DNA from: Ursidibacter arcticus
GTDB taxonomy: Bacteria; Pseudomonadota; Gammaproteobacteria; Enterobacterales; Pasteurellaceae
Length of the DNA: 64,000 nucleotides
Direction of reading: 5' to 3'
Assembly: GCF_009761375.1 (NCBI RefSeq)
Contig: NZ_LEKM01000221.1
Location: 34,930 to 98,929 of the forward strand
Positions 16,710-25,870 of this stretch are shown in pieces. The position numbers and the translations under genes were made by a program. Each line of letters begins with the position of its first letter. Within the stretch, counting starts at the first letter, position 1. The notes beneath the pieces were generated by a model. That model did not search any database. It had not been told where the DNA came from and saw nothing but the letters and a program-made list of their open reading frames with translations.

Positions 16710-19651
16710 TGAGAAAATCTGTATTGAGCTATACATTACAAGCTATTCTTGCGTTAGGAGCGGTTAGTTCTACACAAGTTTTTGCAAATTCTACGCAAAA
16801 TCCGACCGCTATCACCGTTAGCCAACAGCAAAAAGGCTTTGAGCTAATCAATATCGTTATCAACAAAAGCCCCACAGATAAAGCCATTTATCAAGGAATT
16901 AAATTGGCAAATGGAATGGAAGTATTGTTGATTTCTGATGAGAAAGCAAATAAATCATTGATGTCTGTTGGCTTACCAATTGGTTCAATGGAAGATCCAA
17001 TATTACAGCAAGGGCTTGCTCACTACCTTGAACATATGATCTTAATGGGGTCAAAATCTTTCCCTGAAACCAATAGTTTAGATGGTTTTCTAACTAAAAA
17101 TGGTGGATACAATAATGCTTATACAGCATCAGATCGCACCGTTTATTACTTAGAAGTGAATAATAATGCTTTTGATGAAGCTGTGTCTCGTTTAAGTGAT
17201 GCTTTTGCTCAACCACTATTGTCAGAAAGTAATGCGAAAAAAGAAGTTAATGCAGTGAATGCTGAAATGGTGAGAGCGAAATCTAATGATGGTTTTTTAA
17301 TGCACGATGTTAATTTAGCTACTGCAAATCCTAATCACCCTATTACTAAATTTGCAGTAGGAAATAATATAACCTTATCAGATAAAGCAGACAGTAAATT
17401 ACAAGAAGAATTAGTAAAATTCTACCAAAAATATTATTCTTCAAATTTAATGAAAGCCGTTTTATATTCTAACCAACCAATCGAAAAACTGGCTAAATTA
17501 GCTGAAAATACCTTAGGTAAGGTAGAAAATAAAAAATTATCTGAACCTAAAGTTACTGTGCCATTTTTTAGAGCAGAAGATAAAGGGGTATTCATTTCTT
17601 ATAAACCTGTTAAGCCTAATAAAATGTTAGCCATTTCTTTTGATTTACCAGAAGATAAATCTGCATTCAAAGCAAAATCAGGTAATTACCTATCTTATGT
17701 ATTTAGTAATAATAGCGATGGTACATTATCAGATTATTTAATTAAACAAGGTTTATCTGATAGTGGTATTCAAGCAGCTTCATCTGATGATGTAAGCCGT
17801 AATCGTGGTGATTTTACTTTCTATATTCAATTAACTGAAAAAGGGCTTGCTGAAAAAGATAAAATTATTTCATTAGTATTTCAGCAAATAGAAAAAATAA
17901 AACAATCAGGTATTCAAGAGAGTTATTTTAATGAATTAAAAGAGAGTCTAAATCAAGAGTTTCAACATTTACAAGTCGAAAAAAGCGGAAATTATGTTGC
18001 TCAACTGGTTAGCCAAATGTTGAATTATCCATTAGAACATATTATCGACCAGCCTTATCTCATCGAAACGATAGATAAAAAAGCTATTCAAGCAAAACTA
18101 GCAGAAATGCATATTGATAATGCCCGTATTATGTTGATTGACGATAAAGTCTCAACAGATAAAAAAACTAAATATTTCGAAGCACCTTATTCTGTTGCAA
18201 AATTTAGTGCCGAACAAAGACAACAATGGCTTAATTTTGCCCATAACCCAGAAATTAAGTTACCTGAATTAAACCCTTATTTTGCAACAGATTTCTCACT
18301 AAATAAGGTGGATAATTCTCGTAAAAAACCACAGCTTATTGATAAACAAGCTGGGACGGAAATTTATGCAATGCCAAGCCATTATTTCCCAAATGAGCCA
18401 AAAGTTGCCTTGTTGCTAGGTTTAAAAATCTCTCCTGAAGTAGTGGATTTAAAACAAGGCGTGAGTGCTGTATTACTTGGCTATATGGCAGATTTAGCGC
18501 GTACTAAATTGGCATTTCAGGCATCAGTAGCTGGAATGTCACTTTCCCCAGTTTTAGGCGAAAATGGTGTGGCAATTAGCGTAGAAGGCTATACGCAGAA
18601 TATGGCAAAATTCTTGCAAGATAGCATTTTAAACTTTAAACAATTTGAATTAAGCGAACATTTTCTTGCACAAGCAAAACAGCGTTATTTAGAGGCATTA
18701 GATCGTTTAGATAAAGATAATGCAGCTCGTCAAGCGAATATGGCTTTAGGTAATTTTGCAAATTATCCTTATGCTGAAAATAGCAAAAAACGAGAAATGA
18801 TTGCTCAAGTTAAATTATCGGATATTGCTTTTATTCGTGAAAAACTTTTAACTCAACCAACCAGTTTGCGTTTATTATCTGTGGGAAATTTATCTGATGA
18901 ACAGGTAAAAAACATTGCATTAGAAACAGAAAAATTACTCAAAAATAATAATAAAACGTTAGATTTTGGTCATTATTTGGATATTAACCAAAGCCAACGT
19001 AAAATAAATTATATTAAACAGATTCCACATCAAGATAATGCTTTTGCTATTGCCTTTTTCCCAACGAATTATCAAGAGTTAGAAGGCGTCAGTCGAGCAT
19101 CATTACTGAAAAGCATTATTTCTCGTTGGTATTTTGACGATTTACGCACCGACAAACAGCTTGGCTATGTGGTCTATGCCACAACGACTGCAGTAGGTAA
19201 AACATCGGGATTGCAATTCTTGGTGCAAAGCCCAACAGCATCAGCCCAAACTATTATGCAACATAATGAACGTTTCTTTGCAGAAACCTTTACCAAGCTC
19301 AAAGAGATGCCACAAGCAGAGTTTGAAAAATATCGCAACAGTTTGATTGAGTTATTACAGCATAAGCCCGAATCACTAGAACAGGAGTTCAGTGAATATC
19401 TTACGGATTTTGCTCGTGGAAATAACAAGTTTGACCGCAAAACGCAAATTATTGAGCAAATCAAACAGCTGACCCAACAAGATATTATCTCGTTTTATCA
19501 AAAAGCGGTTATAGAACAAAGTGGTTTTGTTTTTGCTAGCCAAGCGATAGGTGTTAATGACAAAATCAATCAACCTGCTAATTTGAAAGGCTTCGAGAAA
19601 ATCGACAGTATTGAAAAATTACAGCAAGAGTTTGAAATCAAGGCTTATTAG
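16709..19651 (+). CDS. ptrA: Pitrilysin (protease III), periplasmic zinc metallopeptidase
   Basis: 980 residues with a signal peptide ending at about residue 26 (TQVFA). The inverted zinc motif HxxEH is His105-Tyr-Leu-Glu108-His109 in GLAHYLEHMILMG, and the third ligand is expected at the glutamate in KKEVNAVNAEM near 183-190. Two M16 halves are present, the second inactive, as in E. coli protease III, which degrades peptides and small proteins in the periplasm. The ATG overlaps the recC stop by one base, with AAAGGAGAG upstream, so the two are co-translated. No recB follows; instead there is a promoter region for accB. Confidence 0.95.
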   Translation: MRKSVLSYTLQAILALGAVSSTQVFANSTQNPTAITVSQQQKGFELINIVINKSPTDKAIYQGIKLANGMEVLLISDEKANKSLMSVGLPIGSMEDPILQQGLAHYLEHMILMGSKSFPETNSLDGFLTKNGGYNNAYTASDRTVYYLEVNNNAFDEAVSRLSDAFAQPLLSESNAKKEVNAVNAEMVRAKSNDGFLMHDVNLATANPNHPITKFAVGNNITLSDKADSKLQEELVKFYQKYYSSNLMKAVLYSNQPIEKLAKLAENTLGKVENKKLSEPKVTVPFFRAEDKGVFISYKPVKPNKMLAISFDLPEDKSAFKAKSGNYLSYVFSNNSDGTLSDYLIKQGLSDSGIQAASSDDVSRNRGDFTFYIQLTEKGLAEKDKIISLVFQQIEKIKQSGIQESYFNELKESLNQEFQHLQVEKSGNYVAQLVSQMLNYPLEHIIDQPYLIETIDKKAIQAKLAEMHIDNARIMLIDDKVSTDKKTKYFEAPYSVAKFSAEQRQQWLNFAHNPEIKLPELNPYFATDFSLNKVDNSRKKPQLIDKQAGTEIYAMPSHYFPNEPKVALLLGLKISPEVVDLKQGVSAVLLGYMADLARTKLAFQASVAGMSLSPVLGENGVAISVEGYTQNMAKFLQDSILNFKQFELSEHFLAQAKQRYLEALDRLDKDNAARQANMALGNFANYPYAENSKKREMIAQVKLSDIAFIREKLLTQPTSLRLLSVGNLSDEQVKNIALETEKLLKNNNKTLDFGHYLDINQSQRKINYIKQIPHQDNAFAIAFFPTNYQELEGVSRASLLKSIISRWYFDDLRTDKQLGYVVYATTTAVGKTSGLQFLVQSPTASAQTIMQHNERFFAETFTKLKEMPQAEFEKYRNSLIELLQHKPESLEQEFSEYLTDFARGNNKFDRKTQIIEQIKQLTQQDIISFYQKAVIEQSGFVFASQAIGVNDKINQPANLKGFEKIDSIEKLQQEFEIKAY

Positions 19652-19789
19652 TTTCGAGAGATCGTAATTAAACGCTATTTTTATATCCTAAACTGCTACG
19701 ATCAGTTAGAAAATTGGGCGAATTTCGCCAATTTTATAATAATTTTATCGCAAATTAGCAGGAATTCGGGTAACCTATGTAGCGTTTTG

Positions 19790-19810
19790 CTCTGTACATT
19801 TTGCACAGAG
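19790..19810 (+). promoter_or_regulatory. Small hairpin in the accB leader
   Basis: CTCTGT (19790-19795) pairs with ACAGAG (19805-19810), followed by a T-rich stretch 36 bases before accB. It could be an attenuator; the stem is short, so this is tentative. Confidence 0.3.
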
Positions 19811-19846
19811 TCCTTATTTATTTTTTACTTTAGAACGGATCTCACT

Positions 19847-20314
19847 ATGGATATTCGCAAAATCAAAAAACTTATCGAACTTGTTGAAGAATCAGGTATT
19901 ACTGAATTAGAAGTTTCAGAAGAAGAAGGTACAGTACGCATTAGCCGAGCTGCACCTGTTGCAACACAAGCTGCGGTACAATATGTTGCAGCACCACAAG
20001 TTGCACCTGCAACAACCGCCACGCCTGCAACTCCTGCTCCACAAGCAGTTGCAACTCCAGCAGCTGCTGCAGAAGTGAGTGGGCACGCAATTCTTTCTCC
20101 AATGGTTGGTACTTTCTACCGTAGCCCAAGCCCAGATGCAGCACCATTTGTCGAAGTGGGTAAAACGGTAAAAGCTGGTGATACGCTCTGTATCGTTGAA
20201 GCAATGAAAATGATGAACCGTATTGAATCAGATAAAGCTGGGGTGGTAAAAGCTATCTTAGTAAATGATGGTGAAGCGGTTGAATTTGATCAAAAACTTT
20301 TCATTATTGAATAA
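19847..20314 (+). CDS. accB: Biotin carboxyl carrier protein of acetyl-CoA carboxylase
   Basis: 155 residues from ATG 19847 ([15 protein letters not shown], the family start; the longer frame from 19787 would run through the leader hairpin). N-terminal dimerisation region, then an Ala/Pro/Thr-rich linker (about 36-76), then the biotinyl domain with the target lysine Lys121 in [12 protein letters not shown] carries CO2 between biotin carboxylase and carboxyltransferase, the first step of fatty acid synthesis. accC follows after 77 bases with an inverted uptake-signal pair between them. Confidence 0.96.
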   Translation: MDIRKIKKLIELVEESGITELEVSEEEGTVRISRAAPVATQAAVQYVAAPQVAPATTATPATPAPQAVATPAAAAEVSGHAILSPMVGTFYRSPSPDAAPFVEVGKTVKAGDTLCIVEAMKMMNRIESDKAGVVKAILVNDGEAVEFDQKLFIIE

Positions 20315-20330
20315 TTCATTTCTCTCAAGC

Positions 20331-20373
20331 GGTGAGATCTTGCATTTTTTTCGCAAAATATAACCGCTTGTCA
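20331..20373 (+). repeat. Inverted uptake-signal pair between accB and accC
   Basis: CAAGCGGTGAGAT at 20331 is mirrored by ATAACCGCTTG ending near 20371. The pair forms a hairpin inside what is normally one operon, so partial termination or mRNA processing between accB and accC is possible. Confidence 0.5.
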
Positions 20374-20391
20374 TTTTAAGGAAAAATGCCA

Positions 20392-21735
20392 ATGTTAGAA
20401 AAAGTTGTCATTGCAAACCGTGGTGAAATTGCGTTACGCATTTTACGCGCGTGTAAAGAACTCGGTATCAAAACGGTGGCGGTTCACTCTACGGCAGATC
20501 GTGAACTAAAACACGTTCTTCTTGCTGATGAAACCATTTGTATTGGGCCAGCACCATCAACCAAAAGTTATTTAAATATTCCTGCGATTATTGCAGCGGC
20601 AGAAGTTACTGGGGCGGACGCAATTCACCCTGGTTATGGTTTTTTATCTGAAAATGCTAATTTTGCAGAACAAGTAGAAATGTCAGGTTTTACTTTTATC
20701 GGCCCAACAGCAGATGTTATTCGTCTAATGGGAGATAAAGTTTCTGCTATCAATGCAATGAAAAAGGCAGGAGTGCCTTGTGTACCAGGTTCTGGTGGTC
20801 CGATTGGGAATGATGTTCAAAAGAATAAAGAGATCGCTCAAAAAATTGGCTACCCTGTGATTATTAAAGCATCTGGTGGTGGTGGTGGTCGTGGAATGCG
20901 AGTTGTTCATCACGAAAAAGATTTGGAAGAATCTATTGCGATGACAAAAGCAGAAGCGAAAGCCGCATTTAATAACGATATGGTTTATATGGAAAAATAC
21001 CTAGAAAATCCACGCCATATTGAAATTCAAGTGCTTGCAGATACGCACGGAAATGCAGTGTATTTAGCAGAACGTGACTGTTCAATGCAACGTCGCCATC
21101 AAAAAGTCGTTGAAGAAGCACCTGCACCAGGTATTACTGAAGAATTACGCAAATTTATCGGTGAGCGTTGTGCTAATGCGTGTATTGAAATTGGCTATCG
21201 TGGAGCGGGTACTTTCGAGTTCTTATATGAAAACGGTGAGTTTTATTTCATCGAAATGAATACTCGTTTACAAGTAGAACATCCTGTTACAGAAATGATT
21301 ACAGGTATCGACTTAGTAAAAGAACAACTTCGTGTTGCTGCTGGCTTACCTATTTCAGTTAAACAAGAAGATATTAAAGTGCGTGGACACGCGATTGAGT
21401 GCCGTATCAATGCGGAAGATCCAAATACATTCTTACCTTCACCAGGCAAAATCACTCGCTTACATATCCCTGGCGGTTTAGGTGTTCGTTGGGATTCTCA
21501 TATTTATGCAGGCTATTCTGTTCCACCACATTATGACTCAATGATTGGTAAACTGATCACCTATGCTGAAAATCGAGATATTGCCATTCGCCGTATGGAA
21601 AATGCGTTATCAGAAACCATTATTGAAGGGATTAAAACGAATATCCCACTTCATCAGCAAATTTTATCTGATGAAAACTTCCGTAAAGGTGGGACTAATA
21701 TCCACTATTTAGAGAAAAAACTAGGATTGAAGTAA
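20392..21735 (+). CDS. accC: Biotin carboxylase subunit of acetyl-CoA carboxylase
   Basis: 447 residues, start [23 protein letters not shown] lies 9 bases before ATG 20392 and only 3 before the alternative ATG 20386. ATP-grasp fold: [10 protein letters not shown] (about 79-88), the glycine-rich ATP loop [12 protein letters not shown] (about 159-170), catalytic [14 protein letters not shown] (about 286-299). It carboxylates biotin on AccB with ATP and bicarbonate. Downstream of accB as in most gamma-proteobacteria, followed by a terminator. Confidence 0.97.
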   Translation: MLEKVVIANRGEIALRILRACKELGIKTVAVHSTADRELKHVLLADETICIGPAPSTKSYLNIPAIIAAAEVTGADAIHPGYGFLSENANFAEQVEMSGFTFIGPTADVIRLMGDKVSAINAMKKAGVPCVPGSGGPIGNDVQKNKEIAQKIGYPVIIKASGGGGGRGMRVVHHEKDLEESIAMTKAEAKAAFNNDMVYMEKYLENPRHIEIQVLADTHGNAVYLAERDCSMQRRHQKVVEEAPAPGITEELRKFIGERCANACIEIGYRGAGTFEFLYENGEFYFIEMNTRLQVEHPVTEMITGIDLVKEQLRVAAGLPISVKQEDIKVRGHAIECRINAEDPNTFLPSPGKITRLHIPGGLGVRWDSHIYAGYSVPPHYDSMIGKLITYAENRDIAIRRMENALSETIIEGIKTNIPLHQQILSDENFRKGGTNIHYLEKKLGLK

Positions 21736-21750
21736 TTTAATTCCAGTAAA

Positions 21751-21784
21751 AAATCCCCGAATAATTCATCATTATCGGGGATTT
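21751..21784 (+). terminator. Terminator after accC
   Basis: AAATCCCCGA pairs with TCGGGGATTT across a 14-base loop, 16 bases after the accC stop. Confidence 0.7.
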
Positions 21785-21794
21785 CTGCTATTGG

Positions 21795-21832
21795 GGTGTA
21801 ATGGACAAAAACAAATTTTTGTCCATTACACC
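21795..21832. repeat. Perfect 17-bp palindrome of unknown role
   Basis: GGTGTAATGGACAAAAA (21795-21811) and its exact complement (21816-21832) flank a CAAA loop. It lies between the accC terminator and the tRNA-Asp terminator, so neither gene needs it. The first 11 bases recur at 25733. Confidence 0.75.
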
Positions 21833-21848
21833 ACTTAGGCTAGAAACG

Positions 21849-21873
21849 AAAAAGCCACTATTAAGTGGCTCTT
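21849..21873 (-). terminator. Terminator of the tRNA-Asp transcript
   Basis: On the minus strand AGCCACT, loop TAAT, AGTGGCT is followed by TTTTTC, about 45 bases past the tRNA 3' end. Confidence 0.75.
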
Positions 21874-21914
21874 TCTAACGTACTAAGGAGGTATATTATG
21901 ACGTTTAAATTAGT

Positions 21915-21991
21915 TGGCGGAATGGACGGGACTCGAACCCGCGACCCCCTGCGTGACAGGCAGGTATTCTAACCAGCTGAACTACCACTCC
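21915..21991 (-). tRNA. tRNA-Asp (anticodon GTC)
   Basis: 77 nt including an encoded CCA. Acceptor GGAGTGG pairs with CCATTCC (one G-T). The anticodon arm CCTGC-CTGTCAC-GCAGG carries anticodon GTC. The T-arm has GTTCGAGTC. It lies on the same strand downstream of dnaQ, the position of aspV in E. coli. A 24-codon open frame on the opposite strand is discussed under findings. Confidence 0.97.
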
Positions 21992-22093
21992 GCAGCGAAC
22001 GAGGCGTATAATAATAATTTCGTTATGTAGCGTCAAATACTTTTTTCAAAAATTGTTTTTGGTTGCTTTTTTACTATACAGTTCGTGCATTTT

Positions 22094-22861
22094 TTAGTTT
22101 ATGGTAGTGTCATCATCAGTGGCTATTTTTGCCCATAAGCAATTTCCTTTAGATTTTTTATCAAGTAACTTCAAGTAGTCTAAATGTGCTTGTTGTTCTT
22201 CTTCGGTTGGTTGTAACACGATTAAACCTTCACTATTGATAGCGGTTTGCACAAAATGGCTATCACTGTCGATAGCATTTGTTTCTGTTTCTTCATCAGC
22301 TAGCAGTGCAATTTGCCCACCTGTCATCATTAAGAATACATCAGCAAGGATTTCCGCATCCAGTAAAGCTCCGTGTAATACACGTTTGCTATTATCGATA
22401 CCTAATCGATCACAAAGAGCATCTAAATTATTTCGCTTGCCAGGGTACATTTTGCGAGCGAGCTGTAAGCTATCTGTTACCGTACACATTTCGGCAACTT
22501 TGTCAGGGGGATTTGCTAAAAATGAAAATTCGTGATCGATAAAGCCTACGTCAAAGGGGGCATTATGAATAATTAGCTCTGCCCCTTTAATAAACTCAAG
22601 AAATTCATCCGCAATTTCGGCAAAAGTGGGTTTATCCACCAACATTTCATTGGTAATACCGTGAACTCTTATTGCTTCTTCCTCCACTTCTCGTGGTGGC
22701 TTGATATAGACGTGATAAGTTTTACCTGTTAAGCGGCGGTTAATCACTTCTACCGCACCAATTTCAATGATGTTATGTCCAATATGTGGTGCACCATTGA
22801 AATTCATTCCTGTTGTTTCAGTATCAAGTACGACTTGGCGTAATATCGGTTGTTCGCTCAT
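22094..22861 (-). CDS. dnaQ: DNA polymerase III epsilon subunit (proofreading exonuclease)
   Basis: 255 residues. DEDDh exonuclease: VLDTETTGMNF supplies Asp12 and Glu14, IIHNAPFDVGF the third acidic residue, and HGALLDAEILADVF the catalytic His and last Asp (about 160-170). The C-terminal tail, which tethers epsilon to the polymerase alpha subunit, ends LDKKSKGNCLWAKI. It corrects misincorporated bases in the replisome. tRNA-Asp follows 100 bases downstream, the conserved dnaQ-aspV order. rnhA, often divergent from dnaQ, is not here; hslO lies upstream on the same strand. Confidence 0.96.
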   Translation of the reverse strand: MSEQPILRQVVLDTETTGMNFNGAPHIGHNIIEIGAVEVINRRLTGKTYHVYIKPPREVEEEAIRVHGITNEMLVDKPTFAEIADEFLEFIKGAELIIHNAPFDVGFIDHEFSFLANPPDKVAEMCTVTDSLQLARKMYPGKRNNLDALCDRLGIDNSKRVLHGALLDAEILADVFLMMTGGQIALLADEETETNAIDSDSHFVQTAINSEGLIVLQPTEEEQQAHLDYLKLLDKKSKGNCLWAKIATDDDTTIN

Positions 22862-22905
22862 TTTATCTTCAAAGGCTAGTACAATAGATGGGGTATTATA
22901 GACGT

Positions 22906-22950
22906 TAAGCGGTTAGATTTCGCAAATTTTTTACAAAATCAAACCGCTTA
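22906..22950. terminator. Inverted uptake-signal pair after hslO
   Basis: TAAGCGGTTAGATTT (22906-22920) and AAATCAAACCGCTTA (22936-22950) are complementary with one mismatch, in the gap between hslO and dnaQ. Likely the hslO terminator. Confidence 0.5.
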
Positions 22951-22964
22951 GGCAGGCGAGTTTG

Positions 22965-23840
22965 TTATGCTTGTTGTTTAAGGGCATTGATGGCGTTTTC
23001 GTCAAAGAAATATTGTGTACCACAACATTCACATTGCATATCTATTACCCCATTTTTTTCCGCAAGCATTTCCGCAATTTCTTCATCTGGCACGAGCATA
23101 ATCGCAGCACCTGAACGTTCTCTTGAACAACCACATTTAAATTCAGTCTGTTGAGCAGGATAAACTTCAACCACTTCTTCGTGGAATAAGCGATAAAGTA
23201 GTTCTTCAGCACTTAAACTAAATAATTCATCATCTTTGATCGTTGATGTTAGTGTCGCTAAATGTTCAAAATCATCGGGCGTACCTGTACCATCTGGAAC
23301 AATCTGTAATAAAGTTCCACCAGCGACAGCTTGTCCAGCATACTCTCCAACACGAATCACTAATTGTGTCGCTAACTGCTCTGAACGAGCAAAATAATCT
23401 TCCAAACATTCGCTAATAGTTGGTTTATCAAGACTAACTACGCCTTGATAACGCTCACCTTTTTCAGGAATAATTGAGATTACCAAGACACCATTGCCGA
23501 TCATTTCAGACAATGTAGCATTGTCTGCAATATCGCCATCAACTCGAGCTAAAGCACGAAATTGTTGTTGATCATTACCGTTTACTACCGCTAATTTTAG
23601 TGCGCCATCTCCCTGAATTTGTACCGTAATAGCACCTTCAAATTTCAGTGTTGCAGTGAGCAGGCTAGTTGCTACCAACATTTCCCCTAATAGATTTTGT
23701 ACCGCTTTAGGGTAGTGATGAGTATTAAGGGTTTCGGTAAACGTATTGTTTAAACGCACCCATTCGCCGCGTACTGCACGATTTTGGAAAAGAAAGCGAT
23801 AGAGTTTGTCATTATCTTGATGAGCTTGAATTGAGGTCAT
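22965..23840 (-). CDS. hslO: Redox-regulated chaperone Hsp33
   Basis: 291 residues. The C-terminal redox switch has the four zinc cysteines CGC (near residue 237) and CECC (near 269), which release zinc and form disulfides on oxidation, turning on holdase activity. The N-terminal half has the family phrase VRGEWVRLNNTF and QIQGDGALKLAVV. Cytoplasmic protection against oxidative unfolding. Its start overlaps the hslR stop by 4 bases, so the pair is translationally coupled, as hslR-hslO is in E. coli. Confidence 0.96.
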   Translation of the reverse strand: MTSIQAHQDNDKLYRFLFQNRAVRGEWVRLNNTFTETLNTHHYPKAVQNLLGEMLVATSLLTATLKFEGAITVQIQGDGALKLAVVNGNDQQQFRALARVDGDIADNATLSEMIGNGVLVISIIPEKGERYQGVVSLDKPTISECLEDYFARSEQLATQLVIRVGEYAGQAVAGGTLLQIVPDGTGTPDDFEHLATLTSTIKDDELFSLSAEELLYRLFHEEVVEVYPAQQTEFKCGCSRERSGAAIMLVPDEEIAEMLAEKNGVIDMQCECCGTQYFFDENAINALKQQA

Positions 23841-24250
23841 AATGTATCCGAGTTAGTCAGTTTAAATTTAATCAGATCTCGACGCTCTTTTTTATTTGGA
23901 CGACGATCTGGATGTGGCATAGAAAGCGCATTCGCTTTACGAGCAAAGGCTAATTTCTCACGTTCTTGAATGCTTTTTTCAGTTTCTTGATAAAGTTTTT
24001 GTGCTTCAGGTGCGCCTTTACGTTGATCACTTAAAGCAATAACTAAAACCTCTTTTTCTTCATTCCCTTGGCGAAGTTTAATGGTTGCTCCAACTTCAAC
24101 AGCTTTACTTACTTTGGCTCGTTGTCCGTTATATTGCACCTTTCCGCCTTCTATCATCGCTTTCGCAATGCTACGGGTTTTATAAAAACGAGCTGCCCAT
24201 AGCCATTTATCTAGGCGAATATCGTTGTTTTCGGTCTCTTTTTGTTTCAT
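23837..24250 (-). CDS. hslR: Ribosome-associated heat-shock protein Hsp15
   Basis: 137 residues with an S4 RNA-binding domain: IRLDKWLWAARFYKTRSIAK (about 14-33) and the following GGKVQYNGQRAKVSKAVEVG. The tail is basic (PDRRPNKKERRDLIKF). Hsp15 binds free 50S subunits that still carry a nascent peptidyl-tRNA and rescues them. ATG 24250 is preferred over the in-frame TTG 24256. The ribosome-binding site is weak. First gene of the hslR-hslO pair. Confidence 0.93.
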   Translation of the reverse strand: MKQKETENNDIRLDKWLWAARFYKTRSIAKAMIEGGKVQYNGQRAKVSKAVEVGATIKLRQGNEEKEVLVIALSDQRKGAPEAQKLYQETEKSIQEREKLAFARKANALSMPHPDRRPNKKERRDLIKFKLTNSDTL

Positions 24251-24443
24251 TATCAAGTTACTTTAGCAAAACAATAGCGTGCAAGATGGGGGAATTTTAT
24301 AAAAATTCAAGCAACAAGCGGTAAGATTTCAGAAAAAATTTGCAAAAAAGCCAATTTCGCTGTATTCTTCAACAACTCAATTCTATTGAAATTCCTGAAT
24401 TAATCTAATATTTAATCCAATCTTAAACATATATAACATTTCT

Positions 24444-25706
24444 ATGCATCTTACAGAACTAAAAAATACACCTGTTTCGGAGCTTGTCCGTATCGGTGAA
24501 GAACAAATGGGGCTAGAGAATTTAGCTCGTTTACGCAAACAAGACATCGTTTTCGCTATTCTTAAACAACACGCCAAAAGTGGTGAAGACATTTTCGGAC
24601 AGGGCGTGTTAGAAATCTTACCAGATGGCTTTGGTTTCTTGCGTTCAGGCGATAGCTCTTATTTAGCTGGCCCTGATGATATTTATGTTTCCCCAAGCCA
24701 AATTCGCCGTTTTAATTTACAAACAGGTGATTCGATTGAAGGGAAAATTCGTCCGCCAAAAGAAGGTGAACGTTATTTCGCACTTTTAAAAGTCGATAAA
24801 GTAAATGATGATAAGCCTGAAGTTTCTCGTAGCAAAATCTTATTTGAAAACTTAACGCCATTACACGCTAACTCTCGTTTAAGAATGGAACGTGGTAACG
24901 GCTCAACCGAAGATTTAACCGCTCGTATTTTAGATTTAGCATCACCTATCGGAAAAGGGCAACGTGGTTTGATTGTTGCACCACCAAAAGCGGGTAAAAC
25001 CGTTCTTCTACAAAATATTGCTCAAAGCATTACGAATAATTACCCTGAATGTGAATTGATCGTTCTCTTGATCGATGAGCGTCCAGAAGAAGTAACAGAA
25101 ATGCAACGCACAGTGCGTGGTGAAGTGATTGCTTCTACCTTTGATGAGCCAGCAACACGCCACGTTCAAGTTGCTGAAATGGTAATCGAAAAAGCAAAAC
25201 GCTTAGTTGAACATAAAAAAGATGTTGTGATCTTACTTGACTCCATTACTCGTTTAGCTCGTGCTTATAACACAGTCACTCCAGCCTCAGGTAAAATTTT
25301 ATCAGGTGGTGTGGATGCCAACGCATTACATCGTCCAAAACGTTTCTTCGGTGCTGCGCGTAACGTAGAAGAAGGTGGTAGCTTAACCATTATTGCGACT
25401 GCACTTGTTGATACAGGCTCAAAAATGGACGAAGTTATTTTTGAAGAGTTTAAAGGAACAGGTAATATGGAATTACACCTTTCACGCAAAATTGCTGAAA
25501 AACGTGTATTCCCAGCAATCGACTTTAACCGTTCAGGTACTCGTAAAGAAGACTTACTCACTACACCTGATGAATTACAAAAAATGTGGATTCTTCGTAA
25601 AATTCTTAACCCAATGGGTGAAGTGGAAGCGATGGAATTCTTAATTGATAAACTGATGGTGGCTAAAACGAACGATGAGTTCTTTGAAGTAATGAAACGT
25701 TCGTAG
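24444..25706 (+). CDS. rho: Transcription termination factor Rho
   Basis: 420 residues, the E. coli length. Start [23 protein letters not shown]-binding cold-shock-like domain at about 50-120 ([17 protein letters not shown]). ATPase: Walker [12 protein letters not shown] (about 177-187) and Walker [15 protein letters not shown] (about 260-273). A hexameric RNA helicase that ends untranslated transcripts. No strong Shine-Dalgarno is visible; rho is usually autoregulated through its leader, and 187 bases of AT-rich leader with an uptake signal (24312) precede it. A copy of the dispersed repeat follows the stop. Confidence 0.97.
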   Translation: MHLTELKNTPVSELVRIGEEQMGLENLARLRKQDIVFAILKQHAKSGEDIFGQGVLEILPDGFGFLRSGDSSYLAGPDDIYVSPSQIRRFNLQTGDSIEGKIRPPKEGERYFALLKVDKVNDDKPEVSRSKILFENLTPLHANSRLRMERGNGSTEDLTARILDLASPIGKGQRGLIVAPPKAGKTVLLQNIAQSITNNYPECELIVLLIDERPEEVTEMQRTVRGEVIASTFDEPATRHVQVAEMVIEKAKRLVEHKKDVVILLDSITRLARAYNTVTPASGKILSGGVDANALHRPKRFFGAARNVEEGGSLTIIATALVDTGSKMDEVIFEEFKGTGNMELHLSRKIAEKRVFPAIDFNRSGTRKEDLLTTPDELQKMWILRKILNPMGEVEAMEFLIDKLMVAKTNDEFFEVMKRS

Positions 25707-25707
25707 G

Positions 25708-25728
25708 TGTAGAAAATCAAACCTAATC
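25708..25728 (+). repeat. Short dispersed repeat, copy 2
   Basis: A 21-bp match with one difference from the core GTAGAAGATYAAACCTAAT, directly after the rho stop. The right half of the palindrome is absent. Confidence 0.55.
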
Positions 25729-25800
25729 TAACGGTGTAATGGAGAAAACATCTCTATTGAAAGAGGCTGTTAAAAAGCTTAAAAAATAATTTAGTCAGTA

Positions 25801-25841
25801 AAAATCGGTAAAGAATGGAGTAAATTGTCTTTACCGATTTT
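25801..25841. terminator. Bidirectional terminator between rho and aldA
   Basis: AAAATCGGTAAAGA (25801-25814) and its exact complement (25828-25841) form a 14-bp stem with A and T ends on either side, between convergent genes. Confidence 0.75.
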
Positions 25842-25870
25842 CCTATTACTCATTCAAGAGGATTACAAAG

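Noticed and set aside
19941..20204. Open frame opposite the accB linker
   Set aside because: Leu/Gln-rich translation of the Ala/Pro linker read backward; shadow of accB.
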